Positions 12,455 through 23,954 of a DNA stretch of 64,000 bases are shown one piece after another. Made by a program: the position numbers and the translations under genes. Within the stretch, counting starts at the first letter, position 1. Each line of letters opens with the position of its first letter. The DNA comes from Fragum whitleyi (lineage: Eukaryota; Mollusca; Bivalvia; Cardiida; Cardiidae). The stretch is from the NCBI GenBank assembly GCA_948146395.1, contig OX411556.1, positions 28,939,653-29,003,652 on the forward strand, written 5' to 3'. The notes under the pieces were generated by a model. The model worked only from the letters and a program-made list of their open reading frames with translations. It had not been told where the DNA came from and did no database searches.

Positions 12455-12555
12455 AAACAGGAGGTAAAGACAAAGATCAGACTGCACATTTGTGCAGGCT
12501 GATCTTTGTCTTTACCTCCTGCTAAAACAGGAATAATCTTGAGGACAGCATGAGA
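12455..12555 (+). repeat. Fragment of TTAA MITE family B
   Basis: AAAGATCAGACTGCACATTT and GTGCAGGCTGATCTTTGTCT form the family hairpin; ends missing. Confidence 0.6.
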
Positions 12556-13382
12556 TTGTTTGAAAAAAACTAATTTCTTCAAATACCAACATACAGCAAT
12601 ATTTAAATCAGTTTTACGTACTTGACTAATATCTGAATCATTTTCAACAAGGTTAAAGAAAGACCAATTGCTCATCAATATTTTGTAATTGGCAAAAAAA
12701 GAAGGATGTTAGGTGATTATCGGTTATTGATCTGTTTATAAATATCCAATTAGTTGATCGATAAAAATCAGAGGGAGGTGGGAGACTCTTTTTATTTTTG
12801 AATGACTAAACTTATTTGAAATGCCCTATGTTCGTAAGTTTAGGGGATTTTGATGGTATGTAACTATTCGTCTGTGTAAGATATCTGGGTTCTACATATA
12901 TATTTGTCGAGCCCTCTGGTAGCGAGTGAAATCAAACTGATTCTACAAAAAGAAGGTGTAAGTTTGTCCGTCTGGATTTTTCCAGATCCAAGGTATTTAA
13001 AATTGCTAAAGCCTTTATGTTGTTGTCGTAGTCATAGTGTAGTGCCTGTTGTTGTGGTGGTGCGAAAACTTTGATATTTTGTATATGGCATTTCTGAAGG
13101 CGCGATTCACTTGAAACTTGACACACATGTAAACTATCAAAGGGGAAAACCATACTATCAAGGGGGATAACACTAGGTACATTTTGGGTGAATTATTCCC
13201 ATTTTTTTACTAAGAATTTTTATTGGTTATCCAGAGCTCAACAGCCAGGCAAAGGCACCCATAGGTAGTGGTCTTGCTGGTGTTAATTATAAATTTGCCC
13301 TACATCCATAAGTTAATGGGATTGTGATGGTGTTTGACTTTGATTGTCAAAATTATCTGGGTTTTTAAAAAGCAGTATTTTT

Positions 13383-15084
13383 AGCTCACCTGAGCACGAA
13401 GTGCTCATGTGAGCTATTGTGATCACCTTTCCTCCGGCGTCCGTCCGTCGGTCGTCCGGTCGTCGTCCGTTGTCCGGCGTCCGTCAACAATTTCTTTAAA
13501 CGACATCTCCTCCTAAACTACTTGGCCAATTAACACCAAATTTTACAGAAATGTTGCTTAGGTGGTCCCCTTCAAAAATAGCTAAAAGAATTGAAATCCA
13601 TGAAAAACTCTGGTTGCTATGGCAACAAACAGTGAAATTATAAGAAAATCTTTAAAATTCTTCTTCTTCTCAAGCAGTAGTCCTACAGACTTAAAACTTG
13701 GCATGGATGATCAGTTCATAGACCTGAATTAAAATAGCTAAAATCATATCTTTTGGGCCGCCAGGTGCGGAGCACCAGGGGGGAGGGGGTAGTACTTTGG
13801 GTAAATTTTGTAATCTTTAAGCTTCTTCTTCTTCGGAACCAGGAGCCCTACAGACTTGAAAATTGGCATGAATGATCAGTTCATAGACCTGAATAAAAAT
13901 AGCTAAAACCATATCTGTTGGGCTGCCAGGTGCGGAGCACCAGGGGGAGGGGGTAGTACTTTTGTGAAAATTTTGCAATCTTTAACCTTCTTCTTCTGAT
14001 GAACATGGAGCCTGACAGATTTGAATATTGGCATGGATGATCAGCATATGGACCTTTATAAAAATAGCTAGAACCATGACTGTAGATGCACCAGGTGCGG
14101 AGCACCAGGGGGGAGAGGGTAGTACTTTTGTGAAAATTTTGTAATTTTTAACCTTCTTCTTCTGATGAACAACAAGCCCTACAGACTTGAAAATTTGCAT
14201 GGAGGATCAGCTCATAGACCTTAATAAAAATAGCTGAAATCATGACTGTAATGCCACCAGGTGCGGAGCACCAGGGGGGAGAGGGTAATACTTTTGTGAA
14301 AATTTTGTAACTTTAACCTTCATCTTCTAATGAACCAGGAGCCCTACAGACTTCAATATTGGCATGGATGATAAGCATATGGATCTTAAATAAAATAGCT
14401 AAAAGCATGAATGTAGGGCCACCAGATGCGGAGCATTAGGGGGGAGGGGGTAGTACTTTGGATCAATTTTGAAATCTTTAACCTTATTCTTCTCCTGGAT
14501 CAGGAACCTTACAGACTTGAAAATTGTTATGGGTGATCAATATATTGACATTAATAAAAATAGCTAAAATCATGACTGTAGGGTCACCAGGTGCTGAGTG
14601 TCTTGGGGAGGGGGTAGTACTTTGGATCTTTTTTGAAATCTTAAAACTTCTTCTGATGAACCAGGAGTCCTACAGACTTGAAATTTGGTATGAATGATCA
14701 GCATATGGACATTAATTGAATTAGCTAAAATCATGGCTGTAGATTCACCAGGTGCAGAGCATCTTGGGGGAGGGGGAGTGCTTTGTTGAGAATTTTGAAT
14801 CCCTACAGCCTTTATATTTGACATGGATTGATCAACTCATTAAAGAAAACTTTAAAAGTCTCAGACTCAGCCTGTATATCTGGCATAGATTAGCTGATCA
14901 CAGACCTTTTATGAAAAAAGCTTAAATAAATAATGACCAGGGGAGGAGCAGAGGGGGGGGGAGGATTATTTCAAATGTTATCTGATTGAATAAGTGAAAA
15001 TCTCTTTTTCTGTGGTTGCATGGACATACCTAGGTAATAAAGCTTTTTTCTCAGGTGAGCGACCCAGGGCCAACGGCCCTCTTG
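13383..15084 (+). mobile_element. Helentron-like element (CTCACC family), copy 1
   Basis: The 5' start AGCTCACCTGAGCAC-gaa-GTGCTCATGTGAGCT is a hairpin, followed by CGTCCGTC-type microsatellite. Then come about 7 tandem units of about 166 bp marked by CCAGGTGCGGAGCACCAGGG. The subterminal inverted repeat is AGGTGAGC, the 3' hairpin AGGGCC-aac-GGCCCT, and the terminus CTTG before T. Non-autonomous. Confidence 0.8.
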
Positions 15085-15250
15085 TTTTTGTCAAGCCCTC
15101 TAGCAGGGAGTGATTAGTTGTTACTATGACAAGATATAGGCGTATGTGCGTATTAGTGTGTCTCTCAGTATTTGTTCAGAGTATAACAAAATCACTCGGC
15201 ACAATTGTTCTTTATCAAGAGTAGATGTGCCATTTCAATTGCCCAGTGCA

Positions 15251-15290
15251 AAACAGTTGTAACTGCCTATATAGGCAGTTACAACTGTTT
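15251..15290. repeat. Perfect 40 bp palindrome
   Basis: AAACAGTTGTAACTGCCTAT followed by its exact reverse complement. A related but looped copy lies at 57013-57059. Confidence 0.9.
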
Positions 15291-15419
15291 GGCGCTTAGC
15301 CATTGATTTGAAAAAAAATATAGCTCCTATGTAAAGGGCACAGCACAAGGTCAAACTACTTCAATAATGGCAGGATTCTTAAAGAACTAGTCATAATTGT
15401 TCTTCATCATTAAGCCTAA

Positions 15420-15632
15420 GCCATAGCTGAATTTCAATCTTCAGTCGCAAGATTGCATAGGTTCGATCCGCAGCTATGGCACATAGTCTTCAGAAATTGG
15501 TCTCCCATCTATGGGAGGATAATTGTAAACTTAAGTAGGATAGAAGCTGGATGCTAGGAAAGGACATAATGGTAGGACTGGTTCAGAAATATCAGCAATC
15601 CATTGCTATAGGTACACCAGTAGCCACAATAT
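15420..15632 (+). repeat. Diverged tRNA-headed SINE
   Basis: GCCATAGCTG...CAGCTATGGC forms a long acceptor-like stem, with B box GGTTCGATCC at 15459. The body shares TAGAAGCTGGATGCTAGGAA and ATCAGCAATCCATTG with S1. The A box is degraded. Confidence 0.55.
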
Positions 15633-15821
15633 TTTTCAAAGCAGTGTTTCTGATTCAAAGAAATTGCCATCATGAGTGTATGTGCCAATTGTTAAAATGT
15701 TGTTTATACAGCTGAAGGATAATCAATGCTTTACTTTTGACATGTTGGTCAACCATGGACTTCAAAATGAGGCAATCTGATCTAGTCTCTACCTATAAAA
15801 GCTCTGCCCTAACAAAAATAT

Positions 15822-16063
15822 CAGCCTTTGCATGAGTTTTCCAACAATTTTGAATATGCGCAAAGCAAAGACTCTTACCAGCCTGTGCAACTGCACAGTC
15901 TGATCAGAGTCTTCACTTTGTGTAATGTAGATAGATAGGGTCTAAAAGTATCTGTAGACAATCAGGTAACTGTATATTTACAGTTTTTGGCTGTCTATGC
16001 TACTTCAAAGTGCTTGCACCTCACAAGTATTTCAAATTGTTGGAAATGTCGCGCACAGGCTCA
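15822..16063 (+). mobile_element. MITE family D, copy 3
   Basis: Left end CAGCCTTTGCATGAGTTTTC, right end GGAAATGTCGCGCACAGGCT: inverted termini of about 28 bp including CCAACAATTT. Best-preserved copy. Confidence 0.72.
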
Positions 16064-16299
16064 TATTCTAGGTTTAGGATGACATCGTTTAATTGGTAAT
16101 GAGCTAGTGCTCTGGCAATAGAGGTTTAGGTGAAAGTAGTTTAAAGGATAATAAATTGATGTGTGGTTTGTGCAAATATTACAAAAATGTCACCATAGAA
16201 GTTCAACTGTATTTGTAATGACCCCTTAGTGTTTTATAATATTGTGAACTATTTCGATTATTTTGCGATATTTTACTTGGTCCATCAAACTTAAACAGA

Positions 16300-16545
16300 C
16301 AATTTATCCTCATGATGCCCTAGCCTTTAAGACTGCTCATGGTCCCAAAAACATCAGCATCTTCATGTAATGTATTGCAGGGAAAATGACTAACAATTTT
16401 AACTTTAAGGGGCCCAGGCTTCAAAAATTCAATATTTATCATAAGAGGCATAGGCATTTTCCGAAAAAATCTAGGGGCCAAGCCTAAAATCTAGGCAAGG
16501 GCGACTGGGCCCCTGCTAGATTTTTTCCCTGTATTGTAAGCAAAA
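16300..16545. repeat. Dispersed repeat shared with about 28010-28145
   Basis: AAAATCTAGGGGCCAAGCC and GACTGGGCCCCTGCTAG recur near 28080-28130. Class unknown; no inverted ends seen. Confidence 0.4.
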
Positions 16546-16616
16546 TATGCACCCGTAATCCAGCATTTTCTAGATGAAAAGCAATGTTTTCTAAAATTGT
16601 ATCTATCACTCTTTTT

Positions 16617-16914
16617 ATGCCCCCGTATCGAGAGATCGGGGGCATATTGTTTTACTCATGTCTGTCTGTCTGTCTGTCCATCTGTCTGTCCGTGCATCTG
16701 TCCGAAAACTTAACCGGAAAACTTAACCTTGCCAATATCTTCAAGCCTATTCAAGATACAAAGCTCATATTTGTCATGATGATAGATCTCAATGATCCGC
16801 ATCCGCTGGTACCAAAGTCAAGGTCATGTGACAAGGTCAAGGTCATCTGTCAAGGTAAAACTTTGAAAAAAAAATGCCGTTACGGGGGCATTTGTGTTTC
16901 ACAAACACAACTTG
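16617..16914 (+). mobile_element. Helentron-like element (ATGCCCCCG family), copy 1
   Basis: The 5' hairpin is ATGCCCCCG-tatcgagagat-CGGGGGCAT, followed by TGTCTGTCTG microsatellite. A short interior holds TCAAGGTCA motifs. The subterminal inverted repeat is TACGGGGGCAT (16881-16891), the 3' hairpin TGTGTTT-cac-AAACACA, and the terminus CTTG. Inserted T|T. A 142-codon ORF over it is not considered real. Confidence 0.8.
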
Positions 16915-17008
16915 TTTTTGTCAATTTTGACCATGGACAAAAAATATCATATTTTACTAGTTCAAGGACAAGTATAGAAAATCTGTATTTTCATTCCCCT
17001 GATTATAA

Positions 17009-17257
17009 TTAACCCTTGTCATGTTGAACCCGGAATATTCCTGCTTTGGCAGGAGCCATAGACTAACATCAGCCTGCATGTAGGTGCAGTCTGATGTTAG
17101 TCCATGCCACCTGTTTCTTACTTTCAAACCAGAATTATCAATAGGTTTAGTTTTTCAAATAAAAAATGACATACAGTTGGTACTTTCAGTGCTTTTTGCC
17201 CTTTGATTTTGATGAAAATTTTTTTAGCCAAAATTCATTCAGCATGACAAGGGTTAA
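17009..17257 (+). mobile_element. TTAA MITE, family B, copy 4
   Basis: TTAACCCTTGTCATGTTGAA ... TTCAGCATGACAAGGGTTAA; complete. Confidence 0.8.
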
Positions 17258-17817
17258 GAAAGAAAATCGGAGACCTGTGAGACTGAGCACACAGAACAGT
17301 AATCTGACGGAACCCTTTGAAGTTTTAATCCTATGTTTACTTCTTTTAAACCTGCCGGCCAGTATTTGTAGATGTTTCAGGTGTAAAATGTCATATGAAC
17401 AGCTATGAACTATAAGGGCAAAATATCATCGCTTTGATTCTAAAACCTTTTAACTACAGCTTTGATAATGCAGGAGTTACAAGGTTCAGGAATTAAATTT
17501 ATTAACCACTAGGATAAGTCCTCCAAAATAGTTAGAGAAGCTTTGATTTGATTACCAACAGAATCTATATACATTTATAGGCACTTATAATAGTGTTGTG
17601 CTGAACCTTCAAGACTTTTACTTGTCCATGGACAAGTGGAAAAAGTCGTATCTCCACACCCCTGCTGTGCAGACAAAGAAGTCTGATCTAAGCCTACACT
17701 GCCTGCTATCTACTTTGTAATTGTGGGGAAAACAGGAGCTAGAATGGTTGTAAAAACCAGCTGGTTAACCCTTGTCATGCATAGTAAAAACCTTGATTGT
17801 TTTAGGTTTTTGAGGTT
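17258..17817. other. Non-coding stretch, nothing recognised
   Basis: AT-rich, short ORFs only. A small hairpin-like fragment TAGGCACTTATAATAGTGTT near 17579 resembles 60366-60412. Confidence 0.4.
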
Positions 17818-18076
17818 GGGGTTTTACACTGCTTTTAACTTTTCAGTCATATCCCGGCAGCTGGAGCACCTAACAATGGATTCCTGGTATTTCTCACACA
17901 AGTACTACCTTAACATCCTTTCCTAGCCTTCAGCCACTATCTCATATAGGTCTATGATTATCAATCAATTGTTGGTAGACAAATAGTCAGAAAGGATGAG
18001 TGCCGCCGTCAGTAATCGAATCCAGGACATCTAGATTGACAGTCTGATGCACTACCAACTGCACTTTGACGTCAGC
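17818..18076 (-). mobile_element. SINE S1, inverted, nearly full-length
   Basis: On the minus strand, a tRNA-like head at about 18000-18076 (A-box region GCAGTTGGTAGTGCATCAGA, B-box region GATTCGATTA) leads to the S1 body. The tail end lies at 17818. Confidence 0.75.
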
Positions 18077-18174
18077 TATAAAAAACTTTAACAATTTACA
18101 TTAACTTAAAATTGCTGAAAACAATGGATGCACTATTTGTGAATAAGTTTTTATATTGAAAATATTATAGGTAT

Positions 18175-18319
18175 GAGTGTCTTTTTCACTGCGTTTATTG
18201 GGGTATAAAGTGCAATTGCCTTAGCACATGGCAAATAACGCCCGTAGGGCGTTATGATTAAGCCATGTGCTAAGGCAATTGCACTTTATACCCCAATAAA
18301 CGCAGTGAAAAAGACACTC
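18175..18319. mobile_element. Fold-back with perfect 58 bp arms
   Basis: The left arm from GAGTGTCTTTTTCACTGCGT to CCTTAGCACATGGC is matched exactly by its reverse complement ending at 18319. The 29 nt centre contains ACGCCC-gta-GGGCGT. No mismatch in 58 pairs implies a recent origin or conversion. Probably a transposon end or fold-back element. Confidence 0.8.
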
Positions 18320-18940
18320 GTCCCTTATAATTGCAATCATCTAGATCGAAGAAACTATTGAAATACTCAGCCAAACATTTAAGCTTCAAGTCTACTTTCT
18401 GCGCGTATAAATTGTACACGATCTATTTTTAGATCGTGGATTGTTTATCTCGCTATCGAAGTGAAATGTCATACAGAAAACCAAATGATACACAAATAAA
18501 AGACAACATTGAAATTCGTAGAGGTACTTATGACAAAAAAGCTTGTTTCTGCCAAGTAAGTCTGTATTTTTAAACGAAAACGGTGTGGTCGGTCTTGGTT
18601 GAGAAGGTTGCTTGAAGGTCTTCGTCGACTCGCTGTTTTCTAAGTTTAGGTCGGCTCAGAATCAGAATCGCATACTTGTAATCGTAAATTCTTTCTAAAA
18701 TATATTCATTTATAACAGTTCGAATAGCAATGTTGCGTTGATGATCGGGATTTAGGTTAATTCGAGTTCCTACAACACAGGACTTGCAGATCGAATTTCG
18801 GGGGTTTCCCGAAAGACCTATTGCATTTTATACAGAAATAAAGTGCAATGGATTTCCCCACGTGATGCGATTCAAACCAATAGAATTTCTTTATTTTATT
18901 GGATTGCAATTATTATTTGTATAAACTCTTCTGGTTTCAA
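18320..18940. other. CpG-richer non-coding block next to the fold-back
   Basis: Contains far more CpG than its surroundings (for example TTCGTCGACTCGCTG, AATTTCGGGGGTTTCCCGAA). TTGCATTTTATACAG and ATAAAGTGCAAT near 18825-18850 echo the fold-back arm. It may be the body of a young element or an unmethylated regulatory block. No ORF of note. Confidence 0.35.
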
Positions 18941-19055
18941 GTGGAAAATAAGGTGGTAAAGACTAAGATCAGACTGCACATATGTGCAGGCTGATCTTTG
19001 TCTATACCTCCTGTCAAGGCAGGAATATTGTGGGTTCAGCATGTCAAGGGTTTTA
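18941..19055 (+). repeat. Fragment of TTAA MITE family B
   Basis: AAGATCAGACTGCACATATG hairpin and GGTTCAGCATGTCAAGGGTT end present; the other end is missing. Confidence 0.65.
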
Positions 19056-19234
19056 AGGGTTAATCTTAATTATCTAGATGACTGTAAAACCAGTCATTCA
19101 AAGGAATTTTGAAAAAAAAAACCCATAGTAAAGGCCCTGATCAGACTGAGTGGATCCACAGGCTGTTCTGAGTCTTTTTCTTTTTGAACATTTCTGATTA
19201 TCAGTAAATCGCTTCAAAGTCTTATTCAGCTCGG

Positions 19235-19350
19235 CTGAAATGTTATGGTTGTACTGGTGTGAGAAACAACAGGAAACCAAGGGTAGGTACACAACCTAGC
19301 CTGCTACTTTATATCTGTAATAATGTTGAAAGGGAAGTTCAACCCTAAGC
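19235..19350 (+). repeat. SINE tail fragment
   Basis: GGTTGTACTGGTGTGAGAAA, AGGAAACCAAGGGTAGGT and AATAATGTTGAAAGGGAAG match the 3' half of S1-type SINEs. Confidence 0.55.
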
Positions 19351-19521
19351 ATTAAATCAATTAATGTCATTCACAGACTCGTTCCTTATATGACAAAGTG
19401 TTTTTACCGGTAATAATCTAGTAGTTGGAGATTGTTAAGGATTGAATTGTGTCAACACGATTAGGTAGATATTTGATACAAAAGTGCTGAGGAGAAAAGA
19501 CGGGTTTCAAGGATAAAATAA

Positions 19522-19641
19522 ATGAGGAAGGTTTTGAATAGGGTGTCGGGCTCCAATATCGGCAAAAACAACGAGACCATTGTGACTGAACTAGGTGGGA
19601 ACAAGTGGTCACTCGATACGAGTGCATATTTAGTGTTTCAA
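19522..19641 (+). CDS. Candidate upstream coding exon (possible alternative N-terminus)
   Basis: An ATG preceded in frame by TAA opens 40 codons ending in CAA, followed by GTAAAAG, a usable donor. The exon ends in phase 0, exactly what the exon at 28224 accepts. The peptide (MRKVLNRVSG..., then NNETIVTE, then WSLDTSAYLVFQ) is hydrophilic and looks coding. It weakly resembles the NSDTDLVT...SLTASMYEY stretch just before HECW_N in vertebrate HECW proteins. Against it: no HECW_N exon with a DWIGLY-like motif was found between here and 28224, and an overlapping minus-strand ORF exists. It could be an alternative first exon lacking HECW_N, or chance. Confidence 0.28.
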
Positions 19642-20049
19642 GTAAAAGTTTTGTCACTATTTGAAGCGGTTTTTAAGTGTTCATTGATATGCGAGTGTTT
19701 TTGCAAGGATACAGAAATATTTTTCATATGGATTACATGATTTATAAATATTTTAAATCTTTGATGTTTTTTATATGAAATATAAAACTGAATTCATACT
19801 AGGGTGTAGATATTCAGGATTTAACTTGGTTTTCTTGATGGACTTACAGTGCAAAGGAGGTAATAATTGGAGGGTTTAATTAATTATATTGAAATATTAA
19901 AGGATTTTGATAGGATTTTCTGTTTTATGAATTTACGAAGCAAAATAGCAGATTAATTTAATGGCTAGAGCTACTCACTTTTTCTTCCAAAAAAAATTTG
20001 AGTTTTAAAAGTATATTTCAATTATTGCAAATTATTGTTTGGTTGTTTG

Positions 20050-20250
20050 AATGGGTTTTACACCGCTTTCAATAATTTCGCAGTTAAATCGTGGCGGCCG
20101 GAGCACCTAACAATGGATTCCTGGTATTTCTTTCACCTGCACTACCATTACACCCTTTCCTAGCCTCTGACTGCTATCTCACATAGGTTAACTAGTATAT
20201 CAACCCATTGCAGGGTGAGAGACAAATGTCGGAAAGGATATTTGCCGCCA
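20050..20250 (-). repeat. SINE S1, inverted, head lost
   Basis: TTTACACCGCTTTCAATAAT, GGCCGGAGCACCTAACAATG and GTCGGAAAGGAT match S1 on the minus strand. The tRNA head is missing. Confidence 0.7.
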
Positions 20251-20280
20251 CACACAGACAAAATACTTCAAGATTTTTTT

Positions 20281-20298
20281 TTGGGGGGGGGGGGGGGG
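20281..20298. repeat. Poly-G tract
   Basis: About 16 G in a row after T-rich sequence; length may vary or be an assembly artefact. Confidence 0.8.
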
Positions 20299-20481
20299 AA
20301 ATATGGTTTTTAGATTAGGATGATATAGTAGTTTTGTGTATCACATGGTCTGTGGGCAAGCTAAATGTCCTGACCACAGCTTACTTATGGCAGTTGGAAC
20401 AAACCCCGATCCCTGCAGTAAATTCTAGATCGGTACAATTTGGGTTTTTTTGATATTTTATCTTATATTTTTTTTGACAGC

Positions 20482-20668
20482 ACATATCCTTCCGGACATT
20501 TGTCTCGTGCCACTGGTAGTATAATCATAAACCAAAGTGGGATTATTATACTAAGCAGCAGTTAAGAATGTAATGGCAGTACTGGTGTGAGAAATACAAA
20601 GAATCCATTGTTAGATGCTCATGCCACTGCAATATTACTGGAAAATTTGTTTTAAAGTGGTGTGAAAC
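20482..20668 (+). repeat. SINE S1, head lost
   Basis: CCGGACATTTGTCTCGTGCC, GTACTGGTGTGAGAAATAC and GAATCCATTGTTAGATGCTC. Faces away from the inverted copy at 20050-20250. Confidence 0.65.
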
Positions 20669-20727
20669 CCAATTTAAAAAAGCAATGCCAATGTAAATCA
20701 TGAATAATTGCAGACTTTGGCCTTTAG

Positions 20728-20889
20728 TGGGATGTAGTGTTGGAAATACTTGGCCCCCATGTTAAGATGTTCAAGCTGGTCATAGTTAATCAATTAAATC
20801 AATGGAAAGCTTTCAAAGAACAATCGCCTGAAAAACTAGACTGGTTCAAATTCTTAGAGGCTGAAGTCAAGAAAGAAAAGTGTAGTTAA
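20728..20889 (+). other. Short unrecognised ORF (54 codons)
   Basis: Open from just after TAG at 20725 to TAA at 20889. The first ATG at 20767 gives 40 residues with MFKLVIVNQLNQWKAFKEQS and KLDWFKFLEAEVKKEK. It is compositionally protein-like and follows an AG acceptor-like CTTTAG. No family recognised; could be a decayed gene or transposon fragment, or chance. Confidence 0.2.
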
Positions 20890-20904
20890 AAAAAACAACA
20901 TATT

Positions 20905-21013
20905 AATGGTGTAGAAATAATGTGTTAAATGGAGAAATTGCTTGTTACAAGCAATTTCTTCTTTTTCCACAATATTTTATCAAGTATAAAATTATCTGGA
21001 CTGAGAAAGGGTT
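20905..21013 (+). repeat. Fragment of piggyBac-like MITE family A
   Basis: GAAATTGCTTGTTACAAGCA hairpin and the following TTCTTCTTTTTCCACAATAT match family A. Confidence 0.6.
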
Positions 21014-21059
21014 GAATGTGTGTGAGAAAAGTTGGACTGGAGGCTGTTTGTCAATTTTT

Positions 21060-22402
21060 AGCTCGACTATTCGAAGAATAGGGGGGCTATTCCAGTCACC
21101 CGGGCGTCGGCGTCGGCGTAATGCTTTGGTTAAGTTTTTACGTGCAAGTGTTTAAAATCTCTGTTTCTATTAAAGCTATTGCTTTGAAACTTTGCACATG
21201 CTTCTGTGACCATAATATCAGCATCTAGACAAAGATTCATTACTCTGATATTGAATTTAGTGGAATTTTAACCCTTTTCGGACTTAGAAATCTTGGTTAA
21301 GTTTTTACGTGCAAATGTTGTTTATCTGTAATATTTCTCTTTCTATTAAAGCTATTGCTTTGCAACTTTACACATGCTTCTGTGACCATAGTATCAGCCT
21401 CTTGACAAAGATTCATTACTCTGATATTGAATTTGATGGAATTTTAAACCTTTTCGGACTTAGAAGATCTTGGTTAAGTTTTTACGTGCAAATGTTGTTT
21501 TTCTGTAATATCTCTATTTCTACTAAAGCTATTGCTTTGAAACTTTGCACATGCTTCTCTGACCATAATTTTAGCCTCTAGACAAAGATTCAATACTCTC
21601 ATTTTGAATTAAGTGGAATTTTAACCCTTTTCGGACTTAGAAATCTTGGTTAAGTTTTTACGTGCAAATGTTGTACATCAGTAATAGCATTATTTCTATG
21701 TAGGCTTTTGCTTGGAAACTCTACACATGCTTCTGTTACCATGATATCACCCTCTTGACAAAGATTTATTACTCTGATATTGAATTTAGTGGAATTTTAA
21801 CCTTTTTCAGACTCAGAAATTCTTGGTTAAGTTTTTACGTGCAAATGTTGTACATCAGTTATATCTCTAATTCTATTAAAGCTATTGCTTTCAAACTTTG
21901 GATATGCTTCAGTGTTCATAACAACAGCCTCTTAATAAAGATTCAATTCTCTGGTATCGAATTTAGTGGATTTATAACCCTTTATGGACTTAGAAATTCT
22001 TGGTTAAGTTTTTACGTGCAAATGTTGTATTTGTGTAATATCTCTATTTCTACTACATGTTACTTGGAAACTTTACACATGCTTCTTTGACCATAATATT
22101 AGCCCACAGAAAAAGATTCATTACTCTGATATTTAATTTAGTGGAATTTTAACCCTTTTTGGCGTTAGAAAATCTTGGTTAAGTTTTTATGTGCAAATGT
22201 TTTATGTAAGTTGTATATCTGTTCCTACTAAAGCTATTGCTTTGAAACTCTTCACATGCTTCTGTGACTATAATATCAGCCTCTAGACAAAGATTCTTTT
22301 CTCTTGACTTTCATTTTATTGAATTTCCAATGTGGATATTGATTTGCTGCTACTATCCAGCACTAGGAATAGTCGAGCATTGCTGTCCTCCGACAGCTCT
22401 TG
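21060..22402 (+). mobile_element. Helentron-like element (CTCGACTATTC family)
   Basis: Starts AGCTCGACTATTCGAAGAAT (hairpin), then GGCGTCGGCGTCGGCG. About 7 tandem units of about 176 bp follow, each with GGTTAAGTTTTTACGTGCAA. The subterminal inverted repeat is GGAATAGTCGAGC, the 3' hairpin GCTGTC-ctcc-GACAGC, and the terminus CTCTTG before T. No transposase ORF. Confidence 0.8.
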
Positions 22403-22686
22403 TTGTTATATTCGTCAATATTTGCCCATCCTCACCGTGCACCGAACTAAATTATTCAGACACACACGCTGGCTGGATGTGGTTTTGATGGGAGAAGTGT
22501 AGAAACAGCGTACAATGAATCTCTATTTGCATTTGTAGTACTCGTAAATTATTCACACAATTTTAATAAGTTTTTGTGTCCCTATTTACCCAAAGTCATG
22601 TCCCAAAAATTTATAATCCCTTTTCCCTTTCTGGGTGAAACTTTAAAGTGAGCTAAGCCCTTACTTTGCTTAATCATTCCTGATTG

Positions 22687-22892
22687 CACTCATTCTTTCC
22701 GACTTATTTGTCTCTCACAAATTGGTTGATAATTATAGACCTATGTGAGATAGCAGCTGGGGGCTAGGAAAGGATGTAGTGGTTGTACTGGTGAGAGAAA
22801 TACCAGGAAACCATTGTTAGATGCTCCAGCTTCCGCGATATAATTGAAAAAATGTTGAAAGCGGCGTTAAACTCCATTCAATCAATAAAAAC
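22687..22892 (+). repeat. SINE S1, head truncated
   Basis: CACTCATTCTTTCCGACTTA through GTTAAACTCCATTCAATCAA; body and tail intact. Confidence 0.75.
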
Positions 22893-23157
22893 AATTATTC
22901 ACACAATTTTGATAAGTTTTTGTGTCCCTATTAACCCAAACTCATGTCCAAAATATTTCTAATCCCTTTTCCCTTTCAGGGTGAAACTTGAAAGTAAGCA
23001 AAGACCTTACTTTGCTTTACTATTCCTGATTGCAATGATCTCTTTTGAGTGGGATGTCTTAGTAATGAAACTTTTTTTATCCGTATGTCTGTCTGTCATT
23101 TGAGTTATGATTTCTGGCCTGTCCATATTCCTGTTGTGATCATTGCACAACTGGTAA

Positions 23158-23452
23158 TTACTGTATTTCTCCTACTTAACACTCCTGGGGGCTATACATT
23201 ACATGGTCTGGGAGCTTTCATTTGGTATGCATTTTCTGATTAAAGAATTAATTGAACTGATGTCTTTAAGGCCATTTTCCCTTTAATTTGAAGTAAATTT
23301 CCTCTAAACAATCATATAAATGGTTGTTTAGAGGAAATTCACATCAAATTAAAGAAGTAGTCTCAACAAGTTCTTAAAGTGGGTAAAAAATGTAGGGGTG
23401 CTACTATTAGGGAGGGAGCTATTATTAGTGGAAATACGGTAGCTTCTAACAG
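23158..23452. mobile_element. Small TIR element related to the 6 kb element
   Basis: Left TTACTGTATTTCTCCTACTT and right TAGTGGAAATACGGTA form imperfect terminal inverted repeats. Inside is a fold-back at 23283-23350 (TTTCCTCTAAACAA / TTGTTTAGAGGAAA). Termini resemble 49149/55202. Confidence 0.45.
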
Positions 23453-23811
23453 ACTTCCTATCAATTTTGGGCGTGGGTTCGATCCCTAATTCTTCGAATT
23501 TCCTGTTATATGTTTGTCACCACCAAAAATAATCAAGAAGTTTTGATGGCTATTAGTATTCATGAAGCTTGTACTTCCCTTCATATGATTTCCTGAAAAT
23601 GTGTGAACTCAAAGATAATACTTTTCTTTATTTTATATAGTGAATAACAAGGTTAGAGTTCAGAAGCCTTCCTGTTCCATAGATTTTCAGAAGTATAAAA
23701 TCTACTAGTGGTAAAACATAGTAAATTAAGAAACGGTTATAAAGACTAAATCTCAAGCAATTTTGTCACCCAAGCCTTTAGTCAATCACATTGTTTTAGT
23801 CATTTAGTTGT

Positions 23812-23892
23812 TATGAACTAGGATCAGACTGATCTTTGTCCATACTTCCATCCAAAGCAGGAATATTTCGGGATCAGCAAGAAAAGGATTAA
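23812..23892 (+). repeat. Fragment of TTAA MITE family B
   Basis: AGGATCAGACTGATCTTTGT and CAAAGCAGGAATATTTCGGG; internally deleted. Confidence 0.5.
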
Positions 23893-23954
23893 AACAAAAG
23901 CTCAATAGATGTTGTCAGCATGTCCGTTAGTCATTCACAGATTTTTGAGTCATT

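Noticed and set aside
16584..17012. 142-codon + strand ORF
   Set aside because: It covers the ATGCCCCCG element, including its microsatellite (SVCLSICLSV-type low complexity) and hairpins; no protein family.
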